DNA of 64,000 nucleotides from Quadrisphaera granulorum (GTDB taxonomy: Bacteria > Actinomycetota > Actinomycetes > Actinomycetales > Quadrisphaeraceae), in NCBI RefSeq assembly GCF_003149145.1, contig NZ_QGDQ01000019.1, positions 41,507-105,506 of the forward strand, written 5' to 3'. The notes beneath the pieces were generated by a model, which saw only the letters and a list, made by a program, of their open reading frames with translations, had not been told where the DNA came from and ran no database searches. The translations under genes were made by a program, and so were the position numbers. Below, piece after piece: positions 40,789 to 49,785 of this stretch. How positions within the stretch are numbered: the first letter of the stretch is position 1; each line of letters starts with the position of its first letter.

Positions 40789-42234
40789 TCAGTTGTTGGG
40801 CTCGAGCTGCTTGAGTGCGGCGGTCAGGGCCGAGCTCTGCGACTGCAGCTTGGACAGCGCGGTCTCCATGGCGGAGTACTGCGCGGTGAGTGTCTTGGAC
40901 CGGATGGCCAGGCGCACGTCCCAGGCGCTGATATCGCTGCTCAGGCGGGTATTGCTGGTCTGCATCGCCGCGATGAGGCGGCTGACGGTGCCAGTGGTCG
41001 GGCTCTTCTCGTCACCCGACAGGCTCGCCTGGCTTGCCACGGTGTTCACCGTGGTGCCGAGCTGCGTGAGAAGGGTGGTTGAGAGCGCCGGGTTCTTGGT
41101 GATGAACGCCGTGAGCTTGGTGGAGTCGACGGCGACACTGCCGTCGGACTTCACCTCGATGCCCGTGTCAGCCGTCGTGGCACCGACGGCGGCAGCAGCG
41201 TCGGAGACGGCCTTGGTCAGGGCGTCGGAGACACTCCGTAGCACGGAGTTACCGGCCAGCAGACCGCCGTTGACCGAGGAGGCCTTGGTGCCGGGAGCCG
41301 GCGAGGTGGTGTGGAAGTCGATGTCGGAGAGCACAGCAGCGATCTGCGAGACCACGTTCGACACCGACGTGGCCGTGGCTGCGACGTCGCGCGTAGTGAC
41401 GACTGACACCGAGGTGTTGTTCGGCGCAGAGCCGGCGATCGTGAGGTCCAGTCCGTCGATGACCCCGGTAAAGGTGTTGGACTTGGAGGTCCTGGTGATG
41501 CCGTTGACCGAGATCGACGCGTCACGTCCAGCAGTACCGCGCGTGGTGCCGCTGTCAGCCGCCTCACCTGACACGACATCGTTGTTCGAGCCGTCCTTCA
41601 GCGTGAGGGAGAACCCCGGATAGTCGCCGGGAGGAGCGGTGACGAGGAGGTTGGTGGCGCCGCCATCGCCAGGCACCGGGACGGCGTTGACACCGGTGAA
41701 GTTGGCGTTGATCGCTGCAGCGACGTCGGCGGCGCTGTAGCTGGTCGCGGTGAAGGTCTTGGTCTGACCACCAGCGGTCATGGTGATGGGGAATGTTCCC
41801 GTACGACTCGGAGGTGCCCATCCTGGCGTCGTGGTCGCACTACCGGTGAACTGCCGCTGCTCGGCCTGGGCGGTGGTGTTCACCTTCACGTCAAGTGTGG
41901 TGGCGATGGGAGTACCGGTGATAGTGGCCGTTGCCACCTTGGCCGCGGTTGTGTCTCCCGCGCTGGTCGCACTGACGGACATCGTCTTGAGCGCGGTGCC
42001 ACCGGACAGCGCTGCGGCGGAGGTGGTGAGCGAGGCGAGCTTGGCGTTGATGGCCTGGAGCGCGCTGAGCTGCGCCTGGCCGGTGGAGAGCTTGCCCTTG
42101 AGCAGGGTCTGCGGGGCTGCCTCGAGCGCGAGGAGGTTCTTCACGAGGCTCGTCGTGTCGATACCGCTGGCGAGGCCCGAGATGGACGCAAGACCGCTGG
42201 CAGACGTGTTGACGTTGGACGTCGACGAAGTCAC
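40789..42234 (-). CDS. fliD: Flagellar filament cap protein FliD
   Basis: The 481-residue protein has the FliD N-terminus (SISGLASGIDTTSLVKNLLALEAAPQTLLKGKLSTGQAQLSALQAINAKLASL) and a C-terminal coiled-coil end (RLIAAMQTSNTRLSSDISAWDVRLAIRSKTLTAQYSAMETALSKLQSQSSAL). It caps the filament and helps flagellin fold into place. The start is GTG 42234, about 100 bases after the flagellin stop and its terminator. I see no FliA-type motif for it, so it may depend on read-through. Confidence 0.95.
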   Translation of the reverse strand: MTSSTSNVNTSASGLASISGLASGIDTTSLVKNLLALEAAPQTLLKGKLSTGQAQLSALQAINAKLASLTTSAAALSGGTALKTMSVSATSAGDTTAAKVATATITGTPIATTLDVKVNTTAQAEQRQFTGSATTTPGWAPPSRTGTFPITMTAGGQTKTFTATSYSAADVAAAINANFTGVNAVPVPGDGGATNLLVTAPPGDYPGFSLTLKDGSNNDVVSGEAADSGTTRGTAGRDASISVNGITRTSKSNTFTGVIDGLDLTIAGSAPNNTSVSVVTTRDVAATATSVSNVVSQIAAVLSDIDFHTTSPAPGTKASSVNGGLLAGNSVLRSVSDALTKAVSDAAAAVGATTADTGIEVKSDGSVAVDSTKLTAFITKNPALSTTLLTQLGTTVNTVASQASLSGDEKSPTTGTVSRLIAAMQTSNTRLSSDISAWDVRLAIRSKTLTAQYSAMETALSKLQSQSSALTAALKQLEPNN

Positions 42235-42288
42235 AGGGAAGCCTCCGAAGGCTGACGAGAATCAGGGGGAAGGTGCTAAAGGGCCGAA

Positions 42289-42330
42289 CACCGTGGCGCC
42301 GGACGAGTCGCCTCGCCCGGCGCCACGGTG
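42289..42330 (-). terminator. Intrinsic terminator after flagellin gene 1
   Basis: CACCGTGGCGCCGG (42289-42302) is perfectly complementary to CCGGCGCCACGGTG (42317-42330) with a 14-base loop. On the minus strand it is followed by a T-containing tract (TTCGGCCCTTT). It lies between the fliC stop and fliD, so fliD expression may rely on partial read-through. Confidence 0.8.
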
Positions 42331-42340
42331 TCGGGATGGG

Positions 42341-43630
42341 TCAGCCGCGCAGGAGGTCCAGGATGCTGCTGGGCAGGTTCTTGGCCTGCGACAGCATCGA
42401 GGTACCGGCCTGGGACAGGATCTGAGCCCGGGTGAAGGAGACCATCTCGGACGCCATGTCGGTGTCCGTGATGCGGCTCTGAGCGGCAGACAGGTTCTCA
42501 GCCGTGGTGTCGAGGTTGTCGACCGTGTACTGGAACCGGTTCTGCAGCGCACCGAGGGAGGCGCGAGCCGTCGACACCTTCTTGATGGCGTCGTCGATGG
42601 CGGTGATCGCGGACTGCGAGGTGCTCTGGGTCGTCAAGTCGAGCGAGGCCACGCCGAGGCCACCGGCGCTGAATGCCCCAGCCGCGACGGCCGAAGCGGC
42701 CGCGACGGCGTTGACGGAAGCGACGCCAGTGTTGCTCGCCGCCGCCAGGTTCAGGTTGAGGCCGCCCGTCGCCACGGTGGCAGCCACGACCTCGATCGTG
42801 GAGGAGACACCCAGCGCAGCGCCGGCAGCCGTCACCGTGAACTGATCGGTGGTGGCGCTGTAGCTGAAGGTCAGGCTCGAGCCGGCCTGGGTGTTGAGCA
42901 GGGTGACGATCGACGCCGCGACAGCGTCGTTCGCGGTGCTGGCGAACGTGCCGCTGACCGAGAAGTTCATCGTCACGCCGTTGACCTTGATCCGCAGCGT
43001 GGTCTCCGACGCGGAGTAGTCCGTCGACGTGGCGTTGGCGAACGTGCCGGTGCCGGTGAGGGACGCCAGAACCTGCGCCTGAGCGGTGACCGCGGTGACC
43101 GCGCTCGCCGCAGCCGCACCAGAGTCGATGGAGACGGCGATCTGGTTGCCGGTGGCGCTGGCGCCGTCGGCCTTGTAACCGATCTGGAAGTTGTAGCCAG
43201 TCTTGTAGGTGCCGTCGAGCAGGTTGACGCTGTTGAAGGACGAGGTGTCGGAGATGCGGGTGAGCTCGGCCTTCAGCGCGGTCGCCTCAGCGTTGATCGC
43301 GGTGCGCGAGTCAGCGCTCTGGCTGCCGTTGGAGGACTGGACTGCCAGGGTGCGCAGACGCTGCAGGATGGCCTGCGACTGGCTCAGAGCGCCATCGGCG
43401 GTCTGGACCAGGCTGACGCCGTCCTGAGCGTTCCTGGACGCCTGCTGGATACCACCGATCTGGGCCTTGAGGCCCTCGGAGATGGCCAGACCGGCAGCGT
43501 CGTCAGCAGCGCGGTTGATGCGAAGACCGCTGGACAGCTTCTCGAGCGAGCTCGACAGGCCGGCCTGGGTCTTGTTCAGGTTGCGGTAGGCGTTGAGGGC
43601 CTGGATGTTCGAGTTAACGGTCAGAGCCAT
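42341..43630 (-). CDS. fliC: Flagellin, copy 1
   Basis: The 429-residue flagellin has the conserved D0/D1 N-terminus (MALTVNSNIQALNAYRNLNKTQAG, LSSGLRINRAADDAAGLAISEGLKAQIGGI) and C-terminus (NRFQYTVDNLDTTAENLSAAQSRITDTDMASEMVSFTRAQILSQAGTSMLSQAKNLPSSILDLLRG). The variable domain spans about 170-345. The ATG at 43630 follows GGAGGA; a long upstream frame is a chance extension. Codons 4 to about 64 are identical at the DNA level to flagellin copy 2 (182 bp), whereas the C-terminal ends differ at many silent sites. A FliA-type promoter and a CsrA-like hairpin precede it. Confidence 0.97.
   Translation of the reverse strand: MALTVNSNIQALNAYRNLNKTQAGLSSSLEKLSSGLRINRAADDAAGLAISEGLKAQIGGIQQASRNAQDGVSLVQTADGALSQSQAILQRLRTLAVQSSNGSQSADSRTAINAEATALKAELTRISDTSSFNSVNLLDGTYKTGYNFQIGYKADGASATGNQIAVSIDSGAAAASAVTAVTAQAQVLASLTGTGTFANATSTDYSASETTLRIKVNGVTMNFSVSGTFASTANDAVAASIVTLLNTQAGSSLTFSYSATTDQFTVTAAGAALGVSSTIEVVAATVATGGLNLNLAAASNTGVASVNAVAAASAVAAGAFSAGGLGVASLDLTTQSTSQSAITAIDDAIKKVSTARASLGALQNRFQYTVDNLDTTAENLSAAQSRITDTDMASEMVSFTRAQILSQAGTSMLSQAKNLPSSILDLLRG
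43440..43621 (-). repeat. 182-bp perfect inverted repeat, copy inside flagellin 1
   Basis: These 182 bases are the exact reverse complement of 56421-56602, within the second flagellin gene. The identity begins at the fourth codon and stops abruptly near codon 64. Perfect identity at silent positions, in contrast to diverged 3' ends, indicates recent gene conversion or recombination. Confidence 0.93.
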
Positions 43631-43638
43631 GGGAAGTT

Positions 43639-43683
43639 CCTCCGTGATTGACTGGTGGTGCCTATCGAGCCCGTCCGTGGGCT
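43639..43683 (-). promoter_or_regulatory. CsrA-type binding sites in the flagellin 1 leader
   Basis: On the minus strand AGCCC-ACGGAC-GGGCT (43683-43668) forms a short hairpin with GGA in the loop, and the ribosome-binding site CACGGAGGAA (about 43646-43637) has a second GGA. This paired arrangement is typical of CsrA-repressed flagellin messages. The same pair occurs upstream of flagellin 2. Confidence 0.65.
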
Positions 43684-43692
43684 GACACCCGT

Positions 43693-43720
43693 CCATCGGT
43701 CTCCGGTCCCGTCCGCTGAG
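43693..43720 (-). promoter_or_regulatory. FliA-type promoter of flagellin 1
   Basis: The minus strand reads CTCA-N16-ACCGATGG, about 62 bases before the start codon. It faces away from the FliA-type promoter of the first glycosyltransferase, 37 bases to the right. Confidence 0.68.
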
Positions 43721-43756
43721 GGTTTTCTCGAAGCGCATGGCACGTCGCCCATTCGG

Positions 43757-43785
43757 CTCAAGCGCACCGCTCGTGAGACCGATGA
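43757..43785 (+). promoter_or_regulatory. FliA-type promoter of the first glycosyltransferase (leaderless)
   Basis: The plus strand reads CTCA-N17-ACCGATGA. The -10 box ends at 43785 and the ATG is at 43793, the same 7-base spacing seen at fliM, so the message is probably leaderless. Confidence 0.72.
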
Positions 43786-43792
43786 GCAGTGC

Positions 43793-45805
43793 ATGGCATC
43801 TCCCTCTTCCCCCGAGGCGCACCTCACGCTCGTCCTCATCGACAGCGCGGGGCCAGAAGCCCTCGTGCGGTGCGCTCAGCAGGCTCTGCGCACCGGCTCG
43901 GAGTTTTCCCTGGTGCTCGTGACCGCCAACACCTCGTCCGTACCTGCCGCTGTCGGTCGCCGAGCACGCGTCGTGCGGAGCAGCACGACTGAGCTCGAGG
44001 CAGTCGCTGCCCAGGAGGCCTCTCGCAGTGCGCTCGTGGTACTCGCGCCCACGAGCACGGCCTTCTCGCGGGGCTGGACGGACGAGGTCCGCGCGCGTGC
44101 TGCGATGCACAGCCAGGCCATCAGCGTGTACGGAGCCTACGGGCGAAGTGTGCTCGTGGTGCCGGCAGAGGTGACCGACACGCACGGCACACGCTTGACG
44201 TGGATCGACGCGGCGTGCCTGCGGCTGCGGGGCCACGCGACCGGCGGAGCACGTCGGCAGACACTGGGAGCCGTCATGATCGTTAAGGATGAGGAGGACG
44301 TCCTTGACGAGTGCCTGACAGCCCTCAAGCCGTTCGTCGACGAGGTCGTCGTCTACGACACCGGAAGCTCAGACCGCACGGTGGAGATCGCCCGAAGTCA
44401 CGGGGTGAAGGTCATCGAGGGATACTGGAACGATCACTTCGGCGATGCGCGCAACCGTGCGCTCGAGCACGCAACCTGCGACTGGGTGCTGCAGATCGAC
44501 GCCGACGAGGTCATCACCGGCGACATCGAGGCCCTCCGCCGGCAACTCGACACTGAAGTGCACGATCAAGTGTCCCTCACCATCGTCTCCACCAACTACC
44601 GCGGCGGCACGACGGGCATGGAGACGCAGCCCGCGCGATTCTTCCGTCGCAACCTCTACCGCTGGACCGGCGCGCTCCACGAGTACCCGGACGCGCTGCC
44701 CGGCGTCACCATCCGCGGCATGTCACCCCAGCACTCGGCGATCCGGGTGCTCCACAGCGGCTACCAGCAGGAGAGGACCGAGTCTCGCGACAAGACGAGC
44801 CGGAACCTGGCCCTGGCGACCAAGGAGCTGATGGAGGCGTCAGCGGACGACCCCGCCCGTGCTGTCAAGCTGAGCAACCAGGGCCGCTCGCTGATGTGGG
44901 CCGGCAAGGTCGACGAAGCCCTCAGGGTCTTCGAGGAGCTGCGCAGCACTCAGGGCAACCCGACGTCGATTGTCAGCGGTGGCCGAGCTGCCATGGAGGG
45001 TCTCCTTGGGACCAACCGCCTCGACGAGGTGGAGCCGTGGCTCAAAGTCATGGCTGACAACGGCGAGTCCGCAGGAAACCTGGCGTTCTTCCGCGCGCGA
45101 CGCCACCTGGCACTGAACGAGCACCGCGAGGCGCTCGAGTGCATGGAGGACGTCAAGGGTGGTCGAGGTGGCACGGACACCTGGGGAACTCCCTTCGACA
45201 CGACGCGCATCGATGTCATCGAGGCAGCCGCGAACGTCGCCCTGGGTGAACCGGCTCGAGCAGCTGAGCTCCTCGTGGAGCTCGTCAGGACCAGCCCCGC
45301 AGCGGTTCCCTTCGACCTCCTCGTCCGGGCGGTATCTCTCGCCGGTCGCCCCCTGGAGGACGCGGCTGTGGTCGCCTCGCACGAGTTCATCGAGAGGACG
45401 ATCCGCGAGGCAGCGGCTCAGCACCCGCTCCTGGCGCTCGCGTGGTTCGAGGCCCTCTTCACCACACACCCCGAAGACCCGCGTCCTGTAGTCGCCGGCA
45501 ACGTGTTCGCGGTGCGCGCCGGGTGGCGTGTCGCCCTCGTCTGGGCGATGCGCGCGCTCGAGCTCGGCCTGTCCGACGTGAACGCACTGACGACGATGGC
45601 GGGCGACGCAGCGATGCCGCTGCACGACCGCTGCATGGCCAGCGCTCTCCTCGCCCAGTACTTCTCGCAAGCGGCTATGTTCGACCGTTTCGAGCAGCTG
45701 ACGCAGGAGGCGAGCTCGAGCACCCTCGACACGCTCGTCGTGGACCTCCGTGAGATCGGCGTCGAGGTCAGCTCTATCGGATCCGAGAGCGCGGTCGGCT
45801 CGTGA
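43793..45805 (+). CDS. Family 2 glycosyltransferase with C-terminal helical repeats, probable flagellin glycosyltransferase
   Basis: The 670-residue protein has a GT-A domain from about residue 157: LGAVMIVKDEEDVLDECLTALKPFVDEVVVYDTGSSDRTVEIA, with the DxD-type motif DADE at 236-239. Residues 340-650 form TPR-like helical repeats. The first 150 residues resemble a second, degenerate nucleotide-sugar fold (LTLVLIDSAGPEALVRCAQQAL). ATG 43793 is fixed by the promoter 7 bases upstream. It diverges from flagellin and overlaps a second glycosyltransferase by 4 bases. Transfer of sugar to flagellin is inferred from co-regulation and position. Confidence 0.87.
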   Translation: MASPSSPEAHLTLVLIDSAGPEALVRCAQQALRTGSEFSLVLVTANTSSVPAAVGRRARVVRSSTTELEAVAAQEASRSALVVLAPTSTAFSRGWTDEVRARAAMHSQAISVYGAYGRSVLVVPAEVTDTHGTRLTWIDAACLRLRGHATGGARRQTLGAVMIVKDEEDVLDECLTALKPFVDEVVVYDTGSSDRTVEIARSHGVKVIEGYWNDHFGDARNRALEHATCDWVLQIDADEVITGDIEALRRQLDTEVHDQVSLTIVSTNYRGGTTGMETQPARFFRRNLYRWTGALHEYPDALPGVTIRGMSPQHSAIRVLHSGYQQERTESRDKTSRNLALATKELMEASADDPARAVKLSNQGRSLMWAGKVDEALRVFEELRSTQGNPTSIVSGGRAAMEGLLGTNRLDEVEPWLKVMADNGESAGNLAFFRARRHLALNEHREALECMEDVKGGRGGTDTWGTPFDTTRIDVIEAAANVALGEPARAAELLVELVRTSPAAVPFDLLVRAVSLAGRPLEDAAVVASHEFIERTIREAAAQHPLLALAWFEALFTTHPEDPRPVVAGNVFAVRAGWRVALVWAMRALELGLSDVNALTTMAGDAAMPLHDRCMASALLAQYFSQAAMFDRFEQLTQEASSSTLDTLVVDLREIGVEVSSIGSESAVGS

Positions 45806-47676
45806 GCACCCCTCGCGTGCTGCTGGTCATCGGCCAAGGGGCGGAGGACGCGGAAGACGAACTCGGGGCCCTGATAGCCGCTGCCACCGCGACAACGATG
45901 ATCGGCTTCGACCCCGTCGCCGCGCGGACGACGACGTCCATGCGACGACCGCGCCATGTGGTCACGTGGCTGGTCGCGGAGTACCAGCCCGACATGATCG
46001 TCGTCATCGACGACCACCCTGGTTCCGGCTCCGTCACGCTGCCGACGTCCCACGACGCCGTCCACGTCACGCGCCAGGTGGCTCTCGCGGTGCTGTCGTG
46101 CATCGAGAAGGGGAATCTCGAAGGACCCGCCCGACCCATCTCCGAGGTCGGTGCCGCACGGACTGATGACTCCGACACGTCGAACGCGGCGGCGGTCCTC
46201 CTTCGCTGGCACCGCAACGCCCCGATGCCGCGACCGCAGGTCACTGATCGCAGCCCGCGCGTCACCATGCTGGTCTGCGTCTACAACCAGGAGCCCTACC
46301 TCCACGCGACGTTGCAGTCAGCCCTGGCCGACACGTACGACGACTACGAAGTGCTTGTCCTGGACGACGGCTCGACAGACGCCAGCCCATCGATCATCCA
46401 ACAGTACTCCGGCAACCCGCGACTGGTGTCGGTACGTCAAGAGAACCTCGGCGGCACCGGCCGTATGGACCTCGTTATCAACCGAGGCCTGAGGGCGGCT
46501 CGCGGAGAACTCATCGCCATGATGGGCGGCGACGACGTGTCGCTCCCCCATCGGCTGACGGCTCAGGTCGCGGCGTTCGACGAGGATCCTGGGCTCGGTG
46601 TGTGCCACGGTGGCGGCTATTTCATCGACGCTTCAGGGGAACGCCAGGGGTCGTTCAGCCTGTCGGTCCCCTACGACGAGCTGTCGTTCCTCCGAGACAT
46701 GCAGCGGGTCAACCTCGTGTCACATCCGTCGGTGATGCACAGCAGGGCTTCGCTCGAGACGGTGGGCTGGTACGAGGAGGGAGTCGCCTGCGACTACCAC
46801 TGGTGGCTGAAGGCCGGTGGTCGCATCCGCTTCCGGTACCTGCCACAGCGGCTCGTCGAATACCGGATCCACGACCGGTCGCTGTCGACGACCGCCGAAG
46901 GTATGGCGCGCTGCGGCCTTGAAGCCCGCCGACACCGCCGGCTCGTGGCAGAGCGCCGAGATCTGGATGACTACTTCCCCGAGCTGCGTGGGCGGACGGA
47001 GTCGGGTCTCTGGCACGACGCCGCGCTGGAGCTCGGAAACCGGCTCATCAGCGCTGACCCCGTCTTGGCCGCGCACTTCTACCAGCTGGGCGCTGAAGCC
47101 CGACAGAGCCACCGGGCCAGCTACAACCTCGCGGTGGCGCACCACCTGGCCGGGGAACGGGACGATGCGATCGCCGCTGCGGCGCTGGCTGCAGCGGGCA
47201 GCACTCGGGGTGCCTCTCTCCACGACGCACTCCGCAGGGGTGCCGTCGCCGACGTCGACCTGTTCGCCCCCGACTCGGACTTTAGCCAGGAGCTGGGCGC
47301 TGCTCGCGCCGGGCTCGGCACCGACAAGCGGATGTGGGACGGCTCCTTCGTGTCCGTGGCCAGCGCCTACGTGGCGCTGCCTTACGGGCAGGACGCGCAG
47401 AACCGGCAGGCCCTCCAGGCGTGGAGCCGCCACACCACGGCGACGTCCCCGGTGAGATGGGTCTACCCCGACCTCGGTCACGGGTTCGAGGCAGTCCTGG
47501 CCCGGCTCGCCGACGCCGCCAGCGACGTCGTTGACCTCTCCGCAGCAGGCGAGATTGCCATCGAGACGGTCGAGGACTTCTGCCTCCTGCCGCCAGACCC
47601 GGGCCGCCCGACGGGAACGCTCGTTCGGTCAGGTGACGTCGCGTCCTTCACGGGGTGGATGACTGCCCGCGCTTGA
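45802..47676 (+). CDS. Family 2 glycosyltransferase, second of the flagellin island
   Basis: The 624-residue protein has a central GT-A domain (about 153-370): PRVTMLVCVYNQEPYLHATLQSALADTYDDYEVLVLDDGSTDASPSII, then RGELIAMMGGDDVSLPHRL. The N-terminal 140 residues form a Rossmann-like domain without recognisable motif, and the C-terminus (about 400-624) is helical with a small repeat. The GTG start overlaps the preceding gene (GTGA). Its 3' end overlaps the convergent N-acyltransferase gene by 29 bases. It probably extends or initiates a flagellin glycan. Confidence 0.85.
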   Translation: MSTPRVLLVIGQGAEDAEDELGALIAAATATTMIGFDPVAARTTTSMRRPRHVVTWLVAEYQPDMIVVIDDHPGSGSVTLPTSHDAVHVTRQVALAVLSCIEKGNLEGPARPISEVGAARTDDSDTSNAAAVLLRWHRNAPMPRPQVTDRSPRVTMLVCVYNQEPYLHATLQSALADTYDDYEVLVLDDGSTDASPSIIQQYSGNPRLVSVRQENLGGTGRMDLVINRGLRAARGELIAMMGGDDVSLPHRLTAQVAAFDEDPGLGVCHGGGYFIDASGERQGSFSLSVPYDELSFLRDMQRVNLVSHPSVMHSRASLETVGWYEEGVACDYHWWLKAGGRIRFRYLPQRLVEYRIHDRSLSTTAEGMARCGLEARRHRRLVAERRDLDDYFPELRGRTESGLWHDAALELGNRLISADPVLAAHFYQLGAEARQSHRASYNLAVAHHLAGERDDAIAAAALAAAGSTRGASLHDALRRGAVADVDLFAPDSDFSQELGAARAGLGTDKRMWDGSFVSVASAYVALPYGQDAQNRQALQAWSRHTTATSPVRWVYPDLGHGFEAVLARLADAASDVVDLSAAGEIAIETVEDFCLLPPDPGRPTGTLVRSGDVASFTGWMTARA

Positions 47677-48625
47677 GGGAGTACTCGTAGGTAGCCACCG
47701 TCACCGAGCGCCCTCCGAACATCTCCTTCTGGCGCACCAGCCCCTCATTGAGGTGCCTTCCGCCCGACTCGGTAGAGATGCCAAAGCTCAGGTAGGCGCG
47801 GTCGGCGTACACGTCTGCGATCAGGCGGCTGATCACCAGGTCCAGGGCGCCGACTCGACGACCGTCGTCTCCGCAGGCCAGGTACTGGGTGTGCACCGCG
47901 GCTCCGCAGTCGAAGACCACCGCGCCCGCCAGCATCGCGCTGTCGGCGGCGTGGGCGCCGTAGAGCTTGATGTGCGCCGGAAAGCGCGACCTTAGGAGGA
48001 GCATCTCACTCAAGGTGTGGGTGGGCACCGTGCCGTGCCGCTCTCGCAGGACCTGCGAGAGGAGCGCGAAGAAGGCATCCCAGTCATCTGACTCGGTGAA
48101 GCTGAGGCTGGCGCGGCGTGCCCGCCTCAGGCCATCCAAGCGACCCGATGAAGGCCGGATGCCGGCTTGGATGGTCACGACGGAACTGACGTCGTGCTTG
48201 GTCTTGATGGCACCTCGCCTGAATAGGGCGTACTCGTCCTCGTCAGCCGGCAGACGGTGATAGACGCGGGGAACCATTTTGTAAGTGACCGAGACCACTC
48301 CGCGATCGGCCAGGTGCTCGTCCATCGCGTCGAAGACCACCAGCATCGTCGGCAGGGTCATCTTCTCGTCCGTGACCCACCCGCCGTAAGTGAGGCCACC
48401 GTGGCTACGGAGACGTGACCCCGTCTCGCCGTGGACGACGTCAGCAGGAAGCACACCGATCAGCCGCTCCCCGGAGAAGGCCAGGAGGGAGGCATCCGTG
48501 AATCTGGCCTCATGGTATTCGACGAACGATCGCTGCAGCATGAAGGTGCCGTTCTTCGAGCCAGCCACAAACTGGTCCCACGCGTCTTCAAGGTGCCTGG
48601 TGTAGGGCACGATCCGCACGTCCAC
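47648..48625 (-). CDS. GNAT/FemAB-like N-acyltransferase (Acetyltransf_6 type)
   Basis: The 325-residue protein shows WDQFVAGSKNGTFMLQRSFVEYH at the N-terminus, typical of FemAB/BioF2-like acyltransferases. A GNAT-like core spans about 165-300 (LRRARRASLSFTESDDWDAFFALL, FPAHIKLYGAHAADSAMLAGAVVFDCGAAVHTQYLACGDDGRRVGALDLVI), with GGRHLNEGLVRQKEMFGGRSV. Close relatives are found with amino-sugar genes of surface glycans. It probably N-acylates the amino sugar made by the oxidoreductase and aminotransferase encoded nearby. The GTG start has GAGGAGG about 13 bases upstream. The substrate is inferred. Confidence 0.8.
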   Translation of the reverse strand: MDVRIVPYTRHLEDAWDQFVAGSKNGTFMLQRSFVEYHEARFTDASLLAFSGERLIGVLPADVVHGETGSRLRSHGGLTYGGWVTDEKMTLPTMLVVFDAMDEHLADRGVVSVTYKMVPRVYHRLPADEDEYALFRRGAIKTKHDVSSVVTIQAGIRPSSGRLDGLRRARRASLSFTESDDWDAFFALLSQVLRERHGTVPTHTLSEMLLLRSRFPAHIKLYGAHAADSAMLAGAVVFDCGAAVHTQYLACGDDGRRVGALDLVISRLIADVYADRAYLSFGISTESGGRHLNEGLVRQKEMFGGRSVTVATYEYSLKRGQSSTP

Positions 48626-48783
48626 AACAGCATCGACCTCCTCACGACGTCCTCGAGCCTCACCCGTCCGATGGCTCGCCGGATGTTCAGAATGCCCGTA
48701 CTCGCCGACGGCGCCCGCCTAGCATCGCCGAGGGAGAACAACCGGGCGGCCAGCGCCGGAAGCCCGCGGCAGGAGGGTGCCCG

Positions 48784-49785
48784 ATGCACGTCGGAGTGGT
48801 AGGTCTTGGGTACTGGGGCTCCAAGCACGTGCGCGTCCTATCGAGCACGCCCAGCGTCGACCGCGTCTCGGGCTTCGACCCCGACCCCATGCGGTGCGCT
48901 GCGACCACCGCTGTCTTCCCGGCGGTCAAGACTGCGCCGAGCTTCAATGCCCTGCTGGACGAGGTGGACGCCGTCGTCATTGCGACTGGGCCCGCGACTC
49001 ACGCCGACCTGGCCCGCCGAGCGCTAGAGCGCGGGCGGCACGTCCTGGTCGAGAAGCCTCTCGCACTCAGGCCGACGGATGCAGAGAGCCTGACGTCACT
49101 GGCTGCCGCAGCTGACCTCGTGCTGATGGTCGGCCACACGTTCGCGTTCAACCCGGCTGTGGAGAGGCTGCAGAGCGACATCGCGAGCGGCTCCCTGGGC
49201 ACGGTCCTGAGGATCCACAGCGAGCGCCTCAACCTCGGTCGCTTCCAGTCAGAGTGCGACGTGCTCTGGGACCTCGCCCCTCACGACCTCAGCATCATCA
49301 TGCTCATCACGGGCCAAACGCCGACGTCCGTGCAGAGCTTCGGTCGCGGGCACATCGATCCAGCCGTGGTCGACGACGCCCACCTCATGCTCGACTTCGA
49401 AGACAGCGGCCTGCAGGCCGTGGTGCACGTCAGCTGGCTGGACCCCCGCAAGGTCCGCCGTGTGACGGTAGTCGGAGAACGGCGTATGGCTGTCTTCGAC
49501 GACCTCCGCGACGAGGAGCGGCTGCGCCTCTACGACAAGGGCGTCGACAAGGACATCGAGCAGGCTCCGCACTCCGTGCCGCTGTCGTACCGGTACGGCG
49601 ACATCACAGCCCCGCTGCTCCCCGCGGAGGAGCCGCTTCAGCGGGAGGACGAGCACTTCGTCGGCTGCATCCGCACCGGAGCCCACCCGCTGACGGACGG
49701 CTCGTCCGGTGCAGCTGTGACACGCATCCTCGTCGCCGCGACCACGTCACTGGCAGAGGACGGCAGAAAGGTCTCGATCCGATGA
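48784..49785 (+). CDS. Gfo/Idh/MocA-family sugar oxidoreductase
   Basis: The 333-residue protein has a Rossmann NAD(P) site (MHVGVVGLGYWGSKHVRVL), EKPLA (HVLVEKPLALRPTDAES, about 92-108) and the C-terminal domain with VLWDLAPHDLSIIM, the position of the family's catalytic His. It should oxidise a nucleotide sugar, giving a keto-sugar for the aminotransferase encoded next (WlbA-like chemistry). The stop overlaps the aminotransferase start (ATGA). GGAGGG precedes the ATG. A weak CTCA-N15-GCCGGATG at 48659-48685 may be a degenerate FliA-type promoter. Confidence 0.9.
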   Translation: MHVGVVGLGYWGSKHVRVLSSTPSVDRVSGFDPDPMRCAATTAVFPAVKTAPSFNALLDEVDAVVIATGPATHADLARRALERGRHVLVEKPLALRPTDAESLTSLAAAADLVLMVGHTFAFNPAVERLQSDIASGSLGTVLRIHSERLNLGRFQSECDVLWDLAPHDLSIIMLITGQTPTSVQSFGRGHIDPAVVDDAHLMLDFEDSGLQAVVHVSWLDPRKVRRVTVVGERRMAVFDDLRDEERLRLYDKGVDKDIEQAPHSVPLSYRYGDITAPLLPAEEPLQREDEHFVGCIRTGAHPLTDGSSGAAVTRILVAATTSLAEDGRKVSIR

